DNA of 32,419 nt, from positions 1 to 32,419 of IMG/VR virus record IMGVR_UViG_3300011115_000084. One strand, written 5' to 3'. Shown in pieces: positions 20,662 to 28,471 of this stretch. How positions within the stretch are numbered: the first letter of the stretch is position 1; each line of letters begins with the position of its first letter. The stretch comes from a virus. The translations under genes and the position numbers were made by a program. The notes under the pieces are model-generated. The model was given only the letters and a program-made list of their open reading frames with translations. It did not search any database and had not been told where the DNA came from.

Positions 20662-21005
20662 GTTGTCACCCAAGGCAGAGCCGGTTCAGCAGCAGCTTGT
20701 GCCCGCTGACGAGCGATCTGTCCAGCAACCTGTGCTTCACCTTCGTCCTTAACCAAACTGGTGCTTGACTGCTCAACATCATCCATGTCTGTCCAAGTGG
20801 TGATAACAGGTTCAAAGCACCAAGCAAGCACTTGTGCTTCGGTAAGCTGGTCGTAAGGGATAAACGAATCCCCACGGGTAAGAGTGCGAGTGTATGCAGC
20901 AGAAGCTGTGTTGTCACCATCAGTAGCGGTAACTGTCAGATCAACCTTGACAACTAAATTGTCTTCAGCGACTGTGACTTTATTAACTGACCATTTGAAT
21001 TCCAT
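20658..21005 (-). CDS. Hypothetical protein in the fibre cassette
   Basis: This 115-aa protein has a beta-rich first half (EFKWSVNKVTVAEDNLVVKV, DLTVTATDGDNTASAAYTRT). The second half is helical (PYDQLTEAQVLAWCFEPVIT) and ends with AEPALPWVTT. The helical part and the Ala-Glu-Pro-Ala-Leu-Pro-Trp end recall small proteins found with phage tail fibres, possibly assembly factors. No function is established. It starts 10 bp after the tailspike gene. Confidence 0.6.
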   Translation of the reverse strand: MEFKWSVNKVTVAEDNLVVKVDLTVTATDGDNTASAAYTRTLTRGDSFIPYDQLTEAQVLAWCFEPVITTWTDMDDVEQSSTSLVKDEGEAQVAGQIARQRAQAAAEPALPWVTT

Positions 21006-21014
21006 GATTGTTCC

Positions 21015-22451
21015 TTAGACAAAGTATGTGGCGGAGAATGTAATTGTTGCAGTTGCAGCAATTGCGCCAGCAGAAGTTACGTTTGTAGTTGTGCAAATAA
21101 CAGATGCAAATGCAGTATTAGCTGCATTGGTGGCTGAACCATGACCGGCTGTTCCTGCCGTAAATGGAAGATTGTTTGTAATAACACCAGCAGCCGTAAC
21201 AGCTACACTTGTTGCACCAGTAACAGTTCCGCTAATTGTTACTTGTCTTCCAACCCTTGTCCAAGTTCCAGAAGACGTAAACGCACCCACTACAGTCAAC
21301 CCAACTCCCGCAGTTGGTGACCAAGTACCTTGTGAATAGGTTGCATAATTTGCATCTGCAAGCGCCACGCCTGCTGAAAAGTTATTAAAGCAAACGGCTT
21401 TAGATGATAAATCATTTATACCAGTGCCTTGTGTAAACATATTGTTTTCAATAACAGGAGGTACATAAGAACCAGGAACTTCAGGATTAATCTGAATGTA
21501 GCCACTGGCCCCGGCCATTGTATTATTTCTAATAACTACTGGCACTTTGGGATCAATAATGAGTGGATTAGCAACCCCTTGAATTGTGTTGCGTTCTATA
21601 ACATGGGTTCGTACAGGGCCAAAAACTTGGTCTACATATGTAAGAAAAGCAATACCAGCAGTGCTTTCAGTATAGCTATCTACAATAGTCAATCCTGAGG
21701 TGCTTCCTTGTACATAGAACCCGTATGAGCCATAAGCAATATCACAAGATTGGAAGTTAATGGTATTGACCCCCCGCAACAAAACACAAATTTCTGTACC
21801 AGTAATGGAGCATCTACGGAATGTAATCAAGAAGGTGTTTGTAGACTGAAGTTTTATTCCAACGGCTGCTTGGGCAAAGCCGGGTGATTGGTTAAACACA
21901 CAATTAATGAATTCAATCATATCCACTTGGATATTAATTACGGGATCACCTAAGAAGAAAATAATTCCCGTAGCGGGTGTGGCGTTTTGAAAACTAACAT
22001 TGGTGTAAGTGTGTTTGGTGCATCCCTGCTGCAAATGCATCACAATGTCTGACACCCCATTACCATCAAGCACCATATCTTGCATTGTGAACCTATGCGC
22101 GTAGTTCACAAACCAAAACACAGCACAAGCACCAGACGCTACAATTCTTGTTTGCTGTTGAGTTGACGATTGGTAGCCATCGGTATAAGCTGAAGAAGCC
22201 CCGATAAAAATTTTATTACTTAGCGCGGGATTCGCACCAACATTCCAAGTAATTGGGTCACAAATATAAAGGCCAGCCGGAAAATAGACAGTGCCATTAC
22301 TAGCGGCAGCATTTACAGCGGCTTTAATAGCATTAGTTACGTTAATCCCTGTGCCAGAACTTACTGCTGAAATTTCAGCAGGTGTCATGTGGTCAAAAAC
22401 ATTAACCCAAGAACCTTGAATCATGGAATAGGTTGCTTTTGTAAGAGACAT
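21015..22451 (-). CDS. Tailspike with right-handed beta-helix
   Basis: This 478-aa protein has an N-terminal pectate-lyase-like start (NVTNAIKAAVNAAASNGTVY, FPAGLYICDP). A long series of beta-helix rungs follows (DMVLDGNGVSDIVMHLQQGC, YTNVSFQNATPATG, FRRCSITGTEICVLLRGVNT, VIERNTIQGVANPLI). The C-terminal domain (QGTWSPTAGVGLTVVGAFTS, WTRVGRQVTISGTV) is shared with the fibre at 22461. Such spikes bind and often cleave host surface polysaccharide. Catalytic Asp/Glu residues cannot be fixed by eye, so enzyme activity is inferred. It lies in the receptor-binding cassette between portal and scaffold. Confidence 0.85.
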   Translation of the reverse strand: MSLTKATYSMIQGSWVNVFDHMTPAEISAVSSGTGINVTNAIKAAVNAAASNGTVYFPAGLYICDPITWNVGANPALSNKIFIGASSAYTDGYQSSTQQQTRIVASGACAVFWFVNYAHRFTMQDMVLDGNGVSDIVMHLQQGCTKHTYTNVSFQNATPATGIIFFLGDPVINIQVDMIEFINCVFNQSPGFAQAAVGIKLQSTNTFLITFRRCSITGTEICVLLRGVNTINFQSCDIAYGSYGFYVQGSTSGLTIVDSYTESTAGIAFLTYVDQVFGPVRTHVIERNTIQGVANPLIIDPKVPVVIRNNTMAGASGYIQINPEVPGSYVPPVIENNMFTQGTGINDLSSKAVCFNNFSAGVALADANYATYSQGTWSPTAGVGLTVVGAFTSSGTWTRVGRQVTISGTVTGATSVAVTAAGVITNNLPFTAGTAGHGSATNAANTAFASVICTTTNVTSAGAIAATATITFSATYFV

Positions 22452-22460
22452 ACTTATTCC

Positions 22461-23081
22461 TTAAATTTGGTAAACGATGGTTATAGCAACACCCGCATTA
22501 GACACTTGAGCGTTGGTCAAATTGGTGTTGTATGTTGTTGGCAATGCTATCTGAATTGTGTTACTACTAGACGAAATATAGGCTACTCCAGCATTGCCAC
22601 CGCTTGATGAAAAAGACCCAGTGCTAAACCCCAGTGCAACTGTTGAATATGGAAGTCCGGCAATTGTAAAAGAGCTGGCATTTGCTGAAATATCAACAAT
22701 GAAAAAGGCAGTTGCCGTTACTTGTCTACCAATCCTCGTGTAAACAGTACGTCGATTACTAAAGGCCCTTCCAGCCCCCGACCCATCAGTAGGTGTCCAA
22801 GTACCCTCCTCATACCAGTTCAGCAACTGACTCGTCATTCCCGCTGCTGGGGTGTTGGCGGTGAAGTTGATGCCTTTGGCTGCGGTGCTGGGGATTAAAT
22901 TGCCTGTAGACAATGTGGCATCACCAGTTACTGTTAACGCACCCGTAGCAACAGCCCGTCCAGCAGTCAAGTTAGCAACGGTAACTTGCTTGGTGGTACT
23001 GCTTTGAACAATGGGCAGTACCTCAGTACCAGCAAGCGGTGTCGTTGATGCCGGTAAGGCAGAGATTTTTGAATCAGCCAT
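22461..23081 (-). CDS. Putative tail fibre
   Basis: This 206-aa protein begins with a virion-attachment module (KISALPASTTPLAGTEVLPI, VQSSTTKQVTVANLTAG) that is nearly the same as in the fibre at 14354. It continues TGNLIPSTAAKGINFTANTP and then carries EEGTWTPTDGSG and VYTRIGRQVTATAFF, the C-terminal module also present in the tailspike at 21015. It therefore looks like a chimera of parts found in its neighbours. No enzyme motif is seen. Confidence 0.7.
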   Translation of the reverse strand: MADSKISALPASTTPLAGTEVLPIVQSSTTKQVTVANLTAGRAVATGALTVTGDATLSTGNLIPSTAAKGINFTANTPAAGMTSQLLNWYEEGTWTPTDGSGAGRAFSNRRTVYTRIGRQVTATAFFIVDISANASSFTIAGLPYSTVALGFSTGSFSSSGGNAGVAYISSSSNTIQIALPTTYNTNLTNAQVSNAGVAITIVYQI

Positions 23082-23084
23082 TTA

Positions 23085-23246
23085 TCACTCCAAAAGGATC
23101 AGACCGCCATCCTCTTGCACGAGGTTATTGCCGATCTCGGTTAATAGATTGCCCTGCACAGTCGCATCCGCATATCCCGATAAAAACGAGATCACGCTGC
23201 CTAGCCCGATGGCTATGCCGTTTCGGACTGCAATGCCAAAGCTCAT
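23085..23246 (-). CDS. Small protein before the tail fibre (53 aa)
   Basis: Translated directly. The start ATG 23246 overlaps the stop of the gene at 23243 as ATGA, and the stop lies 3 bp before the fibre start. The sequence (SFGIAVRNGIAIGLGSVISF, LSGYADATVQG) has a Gly/Ala-rich hydrophobic start, and the end (LLTEIGNNLVQEDGGLILLE) is of a type common at the start of phage minor virion proteins. Probably a small virion component; function unknown. Confidence 0.6.
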   Translation of the reverse strand: MSFGIAVRNGIAIGLGSVISFLSGYADATVQGNLLTEIGNNLVQEDGGLILLE

Positions 23247-23545
23247 TGGATGTTAATCGGTTTGCAATAGATCGTACCATCTGTAGATACTCTAATTGCA
23301 CTGACACGCCACACTGCACCTGTGCCCTGGGGCACTTTGAAAGGCACTGGGGTAAAAGGAGGGATAGGGGTGCTGCTGGTGGTGGCTGTTACGCCCTCGC
23401 CCACCAAAATGTAGCACGCCTGATCGGACCAGACCACAACACCTTGAGGGCCAGCAGGCCAAATGTCGGTCACGCCAGCAGTGCCGGTGTAAGTAATGAT
23501 TTTGCCGGGGAATGGGCCATCGGCCAGAGGGTTCAATAATTCCAC
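23243..23545 (-). CDS. Small virion-type protein with GTG start
   Basis: This 100-aa protein is best read from GTG 23545, because AAGGAG (complement of 23552-23557) lies 6 bases before it and the upstream part of the frame runs back into the neighbouring gene. It starts ELLNPLADGPFPGKIITYTG and has a beta-rich body (WPAGPQGVVVWSDQACYILV, AVWRVSAIRVSTDGTIYCKP). It is followed by the 53-aa gene with an ATGA overlap. The role is unknown, but the context suggests a minor virion or connector protein. Confidence 0.6.
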   Translation of the reverse strand: MELLNPLADGPFPGKIITYTGTAGVTDIWPAGPQGVVVWSDQACYILVGEGVTATTSSTPIPPFTPVPFKVPQGTGAVWRVSAIRVSTDGTIYCKPINIQ

Positions 23546-23555
23546 AAGGTTCTCC

Positions 23556-23918
23556 TTACGCCAAGAAGCGCAACTTATACAGGGTCGAAAGATAAAGCTC
23601 AACGATATTATCTATCAGTTGTTGCAATGAAGTGTCGGTTTTTTCGCAAACCTCATAGCGCCCAGCTTCGATCTCTGCAAGCTGGTCTGTCAGAAACTCG
23701 ATGATGTTGGTTGTCTTCTTAGCGCTCATCAGGCTGATTGGCCCGATCAGGCCATGCCTGCCTTGGTAGGCTTCGGCAAACGCATCAGCAAGGTCAATAA
23801 TCTCATCGTAGAAGGTATTGAGCGCCATGTGCTTGCTAAAGCTGCGGGTGTTCAGATGCACGGAATGTGCAACATCCCGAGCCAAAAACAGCATCCCTAC
23901 AAAATCGTTGCATTTCAT
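23556..23918 (-). CDS. DUF5856-like helical protein
   Basis: This 120-aa all-helical protein resembles the DUF5856 family found in many phages. The segment GMLFLARDVAHSVHLNTRSF followed by YDEIIDLADAFAEAYQGRHG recalls the first helices of ferritin/Dps-like bundles, with His, Asp and Glu at ligand-like positions. A metal or DNA-protection role is only a suggestion from this pattern. The start overlaps the portal stop (ATGA), so it is co-translated with the portal and may act in the same assembly step. Confidence 0.72.
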   Translation of the reverse strand: MKCNDFVGMLFLARDVAHSVHLNTRSFSKHMALNTFYDEIIDLADAFAEAYQGRHGLIGPISLMSAKKTTNIIEFLTDQLAEIEAGRYEVCEKTDTSLQQLIDNIVELYLSTLYKLRFLA

Positions 23919-26098
23919 TGTGGCATTCCTTGTTGCGGTGCGTATTCGGCGCTTTCAGGCATCATCTCATTTTGCTCACGACCTGGCATCTCGGCAACCA
24001 AGTCGCCAGAAGTAATCATCGAATGCACAGTGCCCATAACAATCTCTTGGATTTGCTCTGGACTCATGTTTGCTTGAACTTGTGCCAACCGTTTAGTCTC
24101 GGCCTCGTATGCCTTGACCTGTGCCTCAAAGTCTTTGCGCTCCATGTCTTGAGCCTCAATCGACTTGCCGACATTCTTGATCATCTCATGCATCTGGTCC
24201 ATCTCTTGGCCCATCGCTTGAATCTGCTGCTCTGCGGCCTGCAACTCTGGCGACTTGTCGCCGTCTTCCATGAGCTTAGGATCAATGGTCTTGGCAAAGC
24301 GCTTGGCCATCTCTTGAGCGCCCGGCCAGTCCATGTTCTTGATGAACAAGTCACCGGCAACAGCCCACAACTGTGGGTTGCCTTGCAGGAGCTGCGCCAT
24401 CGCTTCCAGCGACTCTTGCCGCTTGGTGGCGTACCCAGGGCCTGTGGTCACGACCACATCGTACTTGCCTACTGCTGGGTTGTAAATCTTGTCGATTGTG
24501 ATGCCCTGCTCGTCAACAATGCGCTTGACGGGTTCTTGCTGCATAGGGTCAATCTTGGCCATGTCAGTCTCGCCGTCTTCGCCAATGATCCGAGCAATCC
24601 GCTGGGTATCGTAAATCTTGGGAATCAGGTCCACCAGTTGGCGGGTCACATAGCGCACCGCACGGGCTAAGTTGTCAACGTAGTGGTATGTGCCGGTGTC
24701 CGACTCACGCTGGCGTGCAAGGATCGCCTTACCGCTGCGCTCGTTGCTTGCCATGCCCAAGGATGCGTTGTACTGGCCTGTGGTGTTCTTGATGTCCTCG
24801 GCTGCGCCCGACTTGGCCTGCAATAGACCGCTAGAGGCCATCGGCGGCTGCGCCCGTTGGGGCAGTGGCAGCGTTGCGCCTTGGCCATCTGTCACATCAG
24901 GGTTGACTTCCAAATACGGCCAGTTGGTCGTGTTCGCTGTCTTCCACTGTGTCTCATAACCCTCAAACTGACCGCCGTAGCCAATGAATGGCGCTTTGGG
25001 GGCCAAAGCCAGCATCTCAGCTTCTTGACTCACCCAGTAGTTGTACATCCTTTGGGCATCCTTGGCGTTACGCACAAGGCCCGAGACATATAAACGGCCA
25101 TCAACTTCAAATTCGTTGCCCACCACCCGCACGACAGGAATGTGCTTGCCCGCCCAGTCACGCTCTTCAAGGATTTCGTAGCCGTTGATCTTGCAATACT
25201 TGACCTTGACCCGATCAGACTCACGGGTGCGGCTGGGTTTGCCGTAGATTGCCGTTAACTGTGCATCTTCGGGCGTGCCCTTGAACGCTGTGGCGTTGCC
25301 AGGGTAGAGGTTCAGCGTTGCCTTGTCATGCTCGATGTAGTAGTAATCGGCAATCCGCACGGTGTCTTCGTTAAGCCACTGCGACAGATTTTGATCGCCA
25401 ACACCGAGCGATTGCAAGGTTGTGATCGGGGCCGAGTCAGGATACATCCTCTCGTAGTCTTTCTTGGCCACATCCTCAGTGATAAAGCACCAACGTGCAT
25501 CACTGCCGCATGGGTCTTGGATCATCGGGTCCATGTAGACGCTAAATGAGTTGCGTACACGGCCAATCTTGATGTCTTGGTCAAACGTGTTTGCATCGCA
25601 GTATTCGGTCAAGACCCTGATGTAGCCTTCGCCGTAAGACACTTGATTTTCGCAGGCGGTGTCGTAAGCCACATCCGCATCGCTGATGTACTCGATGTGC
25701 CGCACGATGCCGTTGAAGATTTCGGCGACTTCAACGTCCCCTTTATCATCGGCTGGAATAACTTTGCCACTTGGCCTGTTTTGGCGTTGGTCATTGGTCA
25801 CCTGCCTAACGTGCTGGGGCAACTTGTTGATCGTCAAGCACGGGCGTGCGTTGATCGTCTGTCCCTGCACCGCCCCACGGGTTGCAAGCACATCTGCTGG
25901 CCATTGCCAATGGTTATCCGGTGAGCCAGCATAGAATTTCAGATCGTCAATCTCGTCTTCACGACTTTCAGATAACGCCGAAATAGCCATTTCCATACGG
26001 CTTCTGGCAGTTGCCAAAATGTCGGAGTTGCTTTTGTCTTTGGTTGAGCCGCCGTTAGCGACAGCCCCCGCAGCGGCGATGCCTGTGTAGTCAGCCAT
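23915..26098 (-). CDS. Portal protein, P22 gp1-like
   Basis: This 727-aa protein is nearly the same length as the P22 portal (725 aa) and has its features. The N-terminal part contains RSRMEMAISALSESREDEID, LKFYAGSPDNHWQWPADVLA and RPCLTINKLPQHVRQVTNDQ. A central stem/clip region follows (DEQGITIDKIYNPAVGKYDV), and a long C-terminal coiled coil runs from about 615 to 680 (LQAAEQQIQAMGQEMDQMHE), like the P22 barrel. It forms the 12-subunit ring through which DNA is packaged. It follows TerL by two small genes, and the DUF5856-like gene overlaps its stop. Confidence 0.9.
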   Translation of the reverse strand: MADYTGIAAAGAVANGGSTKDKSNSDILATARSRMEMAISALSESREDEIDDLKFYAGSPDNHWQWPADVLATRGAVQGQTINARPCLTINKLPQHVRQVTNDQRQNRPSGKVIPADDKGDVEVAEIFNGIVRHIEYISDADVAYDTACENQVSYGEGYIRVLTEYCDANTFDQDIKIGRVRNSFSVYMDPMIQDPCGSDARWCFITEDVAKKDYERMYPDSAPITTLQSLGVGDQNLSQWLNEDTVRIADYYYIEHDKATLNLYPGNATAFKGTPEDAQLTAIYGKPSRTRESDRVKVKYCKINGYEILEERDWAGKHIPVVRVVGNEFEVDGRLYVSGLVRNAKDAQRMYNYWVSQEAEMLALAPKAPFIGYGGQFEGYETQWKTANTTNWPYLEVNPDVTDGQGATLPLPQRAQPPMASSGLLQAKSGAAEDIKNTTGQYNASLGMASNERSGKAILARQRESDTGTYHYVDNLARAVRYVTRQLVDLIPKIYDTQRIARIIGEDGETDMAKIDPMQQEPVKRIVDEQGITIDKIYNPAVGKYDVVVTTGPGYATKRQESLEAMAQLLQGNPQLWAVAGDLFIKNMDWPGAQEMAKRFAKTIDPKLMEDGDKSPELQAAEQQIQAMGQEMDQMHEMIKNVGKSIEAQDMERKDFEAQVKAYEAETKRLAQVQANMSPEQIQEIVMGTVHSMITSGDLVAEMPGREQNEMMPESAEYAPQQGMPQ

Positions 26099-26238
26099 TA
26101 TTTCTTCTTCATTGGTGGTGCTGCGCGTTTGACGCTGTAAGCAATCGCCACGGCTTGCTTGACTGGCTTGCCAGCAGCGACTTCAGCCTTCACGTTCTTA
26201 CGGAAGGCTTCTGGTGTTTTCGACTTAACAAGAGGCAT
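26098..26238 (-). CDS. Short basic conserved phage protein (46 aa)
   Basis: Translated directly from ATG 26238, with its stop overlapping the portal ATG by one base (TAATG). The sequence (MPLVKSKTPEAFRKNVKAEV, AAGKPVKQAVAIAYSVKRAA) belongs to a widespread type of very short phage protein with a helical, Lys-rich core and a basic end. Function unknown; the basic charge fits a DNA- or RNA-binding or packaging role. The one-base overlap suggests translational coupling to portal. Confidence 0.65.
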   Translation of the reverse strand: MPLVKSKTPEAFRKNVKAEVAAGKPVKQAVAIAYSVKRAAPPMKKK

Positions 26239-26247
26239 GATTATCCT

Positions 26248-26682
26248 TTATGCAGGCAAAACATGAAGAATCGCAAAATTGATTTTAAGCGTATCTGTGT
26301 ATGCATTGCTTGATACGTTGTCTAAATTGATTGTAAACGCACCATCGGTTACTGTCACCACGGCAATAAGGTACGCAAAGGTGGCAGTAGCGCCCGAGGC
26401 AATGTTCACAATAACTGTGTCTAGCGCAGACGCTTGGCTGTTAGTGACAATAAACGCAACTTTAGCACTGGGAGCCATTTGTGCGTTGGCTGTTGTGATA
26501 GTCCCCGCCGTCTTGTTTATCGTAACGCCAGTGGCTTTGTTGTTTTGCTGAGTAACTGTCCCATAACCCGCATTGGTGTAGCCTAGTTGTGACGCAGCGT
26601 AGATCACAGTTGCATTGACCGTATCTGCGCCAATAATGTCTTGGTCAAGGTACGCAACGCCGATAGGTTTGGTAAAGCTCAT
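26248..26682 (-). CDS. Putative virion (head decoration-type) protein
   Basis: This 144-aa protein starts TKPIGVAYLDQDIIG, near-identical to the protein at 16962. It then has a beta-sandwich-like body: TQQNNKATGVTINKTAGTIT, KVAFIVTNSQASALDTVIVN, DGAFTINLDNVSSNAY, LKINFAILHVLPA. This pattern recurs in small structural proteins of many tailed phages. It lies between TerL and portal. Decoration of the capsid is a reasonable guess but is not shown. Confidence 0.6.
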   Translation of the reverse strand: MSFTKPIGVAYLDQDIIGADTVNATVIYAASQLGYTNAGYGTVTQQNNKATGVTINKTAGTITTANAQMAPSAKVAFIVTNSQASALDTVIVNIASGATATFAYLIAVVTVTDGAFTINLDNVSSNAYTDTLKINFAILHVLPA

Positions 26683-26711
26683 TTATTTCTTCTTCGCAGT
26701 TTTGATACGCT

Positions 26712-28238
26712 TCACGCACCCATCCAAGATGTTGTAGGACTACTGCCTTGGGCATTAGTACGAATTGTTTTTTCTAAATTATAAGCACGATGTGCCACCG
26801 GAAACGCAAAGGTAACCGCCAAAGCATCTGCCGCATCTGGACTAGCCAACCCTCGCGCCCTCATTTCCTTTTTTCCTTCAAGAAATATCTTACCACTTGA
26901 ATCCGGCTTTTTGGTTGGCCCCGTCAAATCTGCCTTTAATTGCCGGTCCACAGGGATACTTGCCGTCTTAAGCCAGTTCCTCATGTCGTTCCACATCTCA
27001 GCCCTCTTATTCCCAAACGCCACACTCAACTTTGCCTTATTCCCAAAGTTTACCCCCCTAACCTTGTACCTCTGCTCGGTCAGCCGGTCCAGTATCCCGT
27101 ACCCCAATCCCCCCTCGTCAATTACCGTGAGAGCTGGCTTAAATTCCTCAATTGCCTCAATTACCCGCCCAACAATCGTCATCGTGTCCTCGCCCTGGTA
27201 ACGCTTTAAAGCCACCAAGTCCCGACCCTGACGCACCGCAATCACCGTGGCATCGGCTCCACCCCTTGCCGGATCAACGCCCACAATGATTGGAGCCGTT
27301 AAATCCTTCCACTTCACCCTGGCCGCAGCATCATCAACCAACACCGGACTGATGAACTGGTCCTCCCCAGCACTTGGGAACTCACCATACACCTCAACCT
27401 TGGCCTGGCTCGAATCAGGCCCATACTCCGCAATAATTTGCTCATATATCGCCTTGTCCGTATCTTCCACAGTCCGAGCATCCACGCACCTGGTGTCCCA
27501 AAAGTCCCGCTTTGCATGGAAAGTTTCAAAGAAATATCCCTCATTACGCCGAGGATTGCTAAACGCAAACCAATACCTGTCCGGCGTGTTCTCAGTGAAA
27601 AACCCAGCCCCAACCTCCCAAATCGGGTTAGGAATACCACTGCTCTCATCAAATATCAACATCATTCCATCCTGGTTATGCACACCCGCATACGAATCAG
27701 GGTTCTCCGCACTCCACAACTTACCCTCACACGCCCAATACCTCGTACCCTTCTTCAAATCTTTCTCCACCAACTCCGTCAACCAGTTTGCTGGCACTAA
27801 CTTTGTCGCGCTAATCTCCCACCAATGCGAATTGATCAACATCGCAGCCCACTTGGTCAACTCAGCCCAAGTCACAGACCGCAACTGGTTCTCACTGTTG
27901 GCACTCACCACCACACTCCCACCAATCCGTGTCGTCAACATCCACAATATCAACCACGACACCAATGCACTCTTGCCAATCCCCCGACCACTGCTGACCG
28001 CCATCCTGATCGTGTCGTAATCAACCAACCCCTTTTGCTTCTTGATGTGATTCGTTATATCCCTCAACACCTCACGCTGCCACGCCCTTGGCCCAGTAAA
28101 CTTGTGCAACGGCGTGTTCTTCTGCCCCCAAGGAAATGCATACAAAACAAAGTTCTCAGGGTCATCAGCAATAGCAGGTGACCACAACTCCACCATCAAC
28201 TTCTGCTCGTGTTCACTTTTGTAGATTGGGAGTTGCAT
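26712..28238 (-). CDS. terL: Terminase large subunit
   Basis: This 508-aa protein is the packaging motor. Its ATPase domain has Walker A SSGRGIGKSALVSW (about 82-95) and Walker B MMLIFDESSG (192-201). The C-terminal RNase H-like nuclease has VGVDPARGGADATVIAVR with D322, then VIDEGGLGYGILDRL with D374, and a final acidic residue in SPDAADALAVTFAF. It cuts concatemeric DNA and pumps it through the portal. The N-terminal segment with FTGPRAWQREVLRD is usual for this family. It is separated from TerS by the 732-aa gene and a plus-strand gene, which is unusual. Confidence 0.95.
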   Translation of the reverse strand: MQLPIYKSEHEQKLMVELWSPAIADDPENFVLYAFPWGQKNTPLHKFTGPRAWQREVLRDITNHIKKQKGLVDYDTIRMAVSSGRGIGKSALVSWLILWMLTTRIGGSVVVSANSENQLRSVTWAELTKWAAMLINSHWWEISATKLVPANWLTELVEKDLKKGTRYWACEGKLWSAENPDSYAGVHNQDGMMLIFDESSGIPNPIWEVGAGFFTENTPDRYWFAFSNPRRNEGYFFETFHAKRDFWDTRCVDARTVEDTDKAIYEQIIAEYGPDSSQAKVEVYGEFPSAGEDQFISPVLVDDAAARVKWKDLTAPIIVGVDPARGGADATVIAVRQGRDLVALKRYQGEDTMTIVGRVIEAIEEFKPALTVIDEGGLGYGILDRLTEQRYKVRGVNFGNKAKLSVAFGNKRAEMWNDMRNWLKTASIPVDRQLKADLTGPTKKPDSSGKIFLEGKKEMRARGLASPDAADALAVTFAFPVAHRAYNLEKTIRTNAQGSSPTTSWMGA

Positions 28239-28260
28239 TTAGTCTTTAGATGAGTAAAAT
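28233..28260 (+). promoter_or_regulatory. Sigma70-like promoter for the plus-strand gene at 28280
   Basis: TTGCAT (28233-28238) and TAAAAT (28255-28260) are 16 bp apart and lie just before the gene's ribosome binding site (TAGGAG, 28268-28273). The -35 overlaps the TerL start codon, so activity here could interfere with TerL transcription. Confidence 0.5.
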
Positions 28261-28279
28261 GTATGTCTAGGAGCAATCA

Positions 28280-28471
28280 ATGAAAAAAGTTCAATCACGT
28301 GCGGAACTTGATTGGCGCAAAAAGCGTTGTGATGAACGCTGGGAGAAGCGCGTTGAGTACCTCGAATTTGCCTTCAGCGGTGTTTCCACCATGCTGCCAA
28401 GCCAAATTACCCACCTGAAATCCGAGGCAGTCAATCACGCCCCAATGAGTTATCAGAATTCACAGACATAA
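28280..28471 (+). CDS. Small plus-strand protein between TerL and the 732-aa gene
   Basis: This 63-aa basic protein begins KKVQSRAELDWRKKRCDERW, a Lys/Arg/Glu-rich helix, followed by EYLEFAFSGVSTMLPSQITH. It has a good ribosome binding site (TAGGAG at 6 nt spacing) and a promoter-like pair upstream. Its 3' end overlaps the minus-strand gene by 41 bp. It is one of two plus-strand genes in the late region. A regulatory or anti-restriction role would fit its size and charge, but no family was recognised. Confidence 0.55.
   Translation: MKKVQSRAELDWRKKRCDERWEKRVEYLEFAFSGVSTMLPSQITHLKSEAVNHAPMSYQNSQT

Noticed and set aside
23867-24670. A 267-codon plus-strand open frame opposite the portal gene
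   Set aside because: Leu/His-rich mirror of the portal codons with no start signal; the portal reading is certain.
27247-28020. Long plus-strand open frames opposite the terminase large subunit
   Set aside because: Shadow of TerL caused by its codon use; no start signal and low-complexity product.
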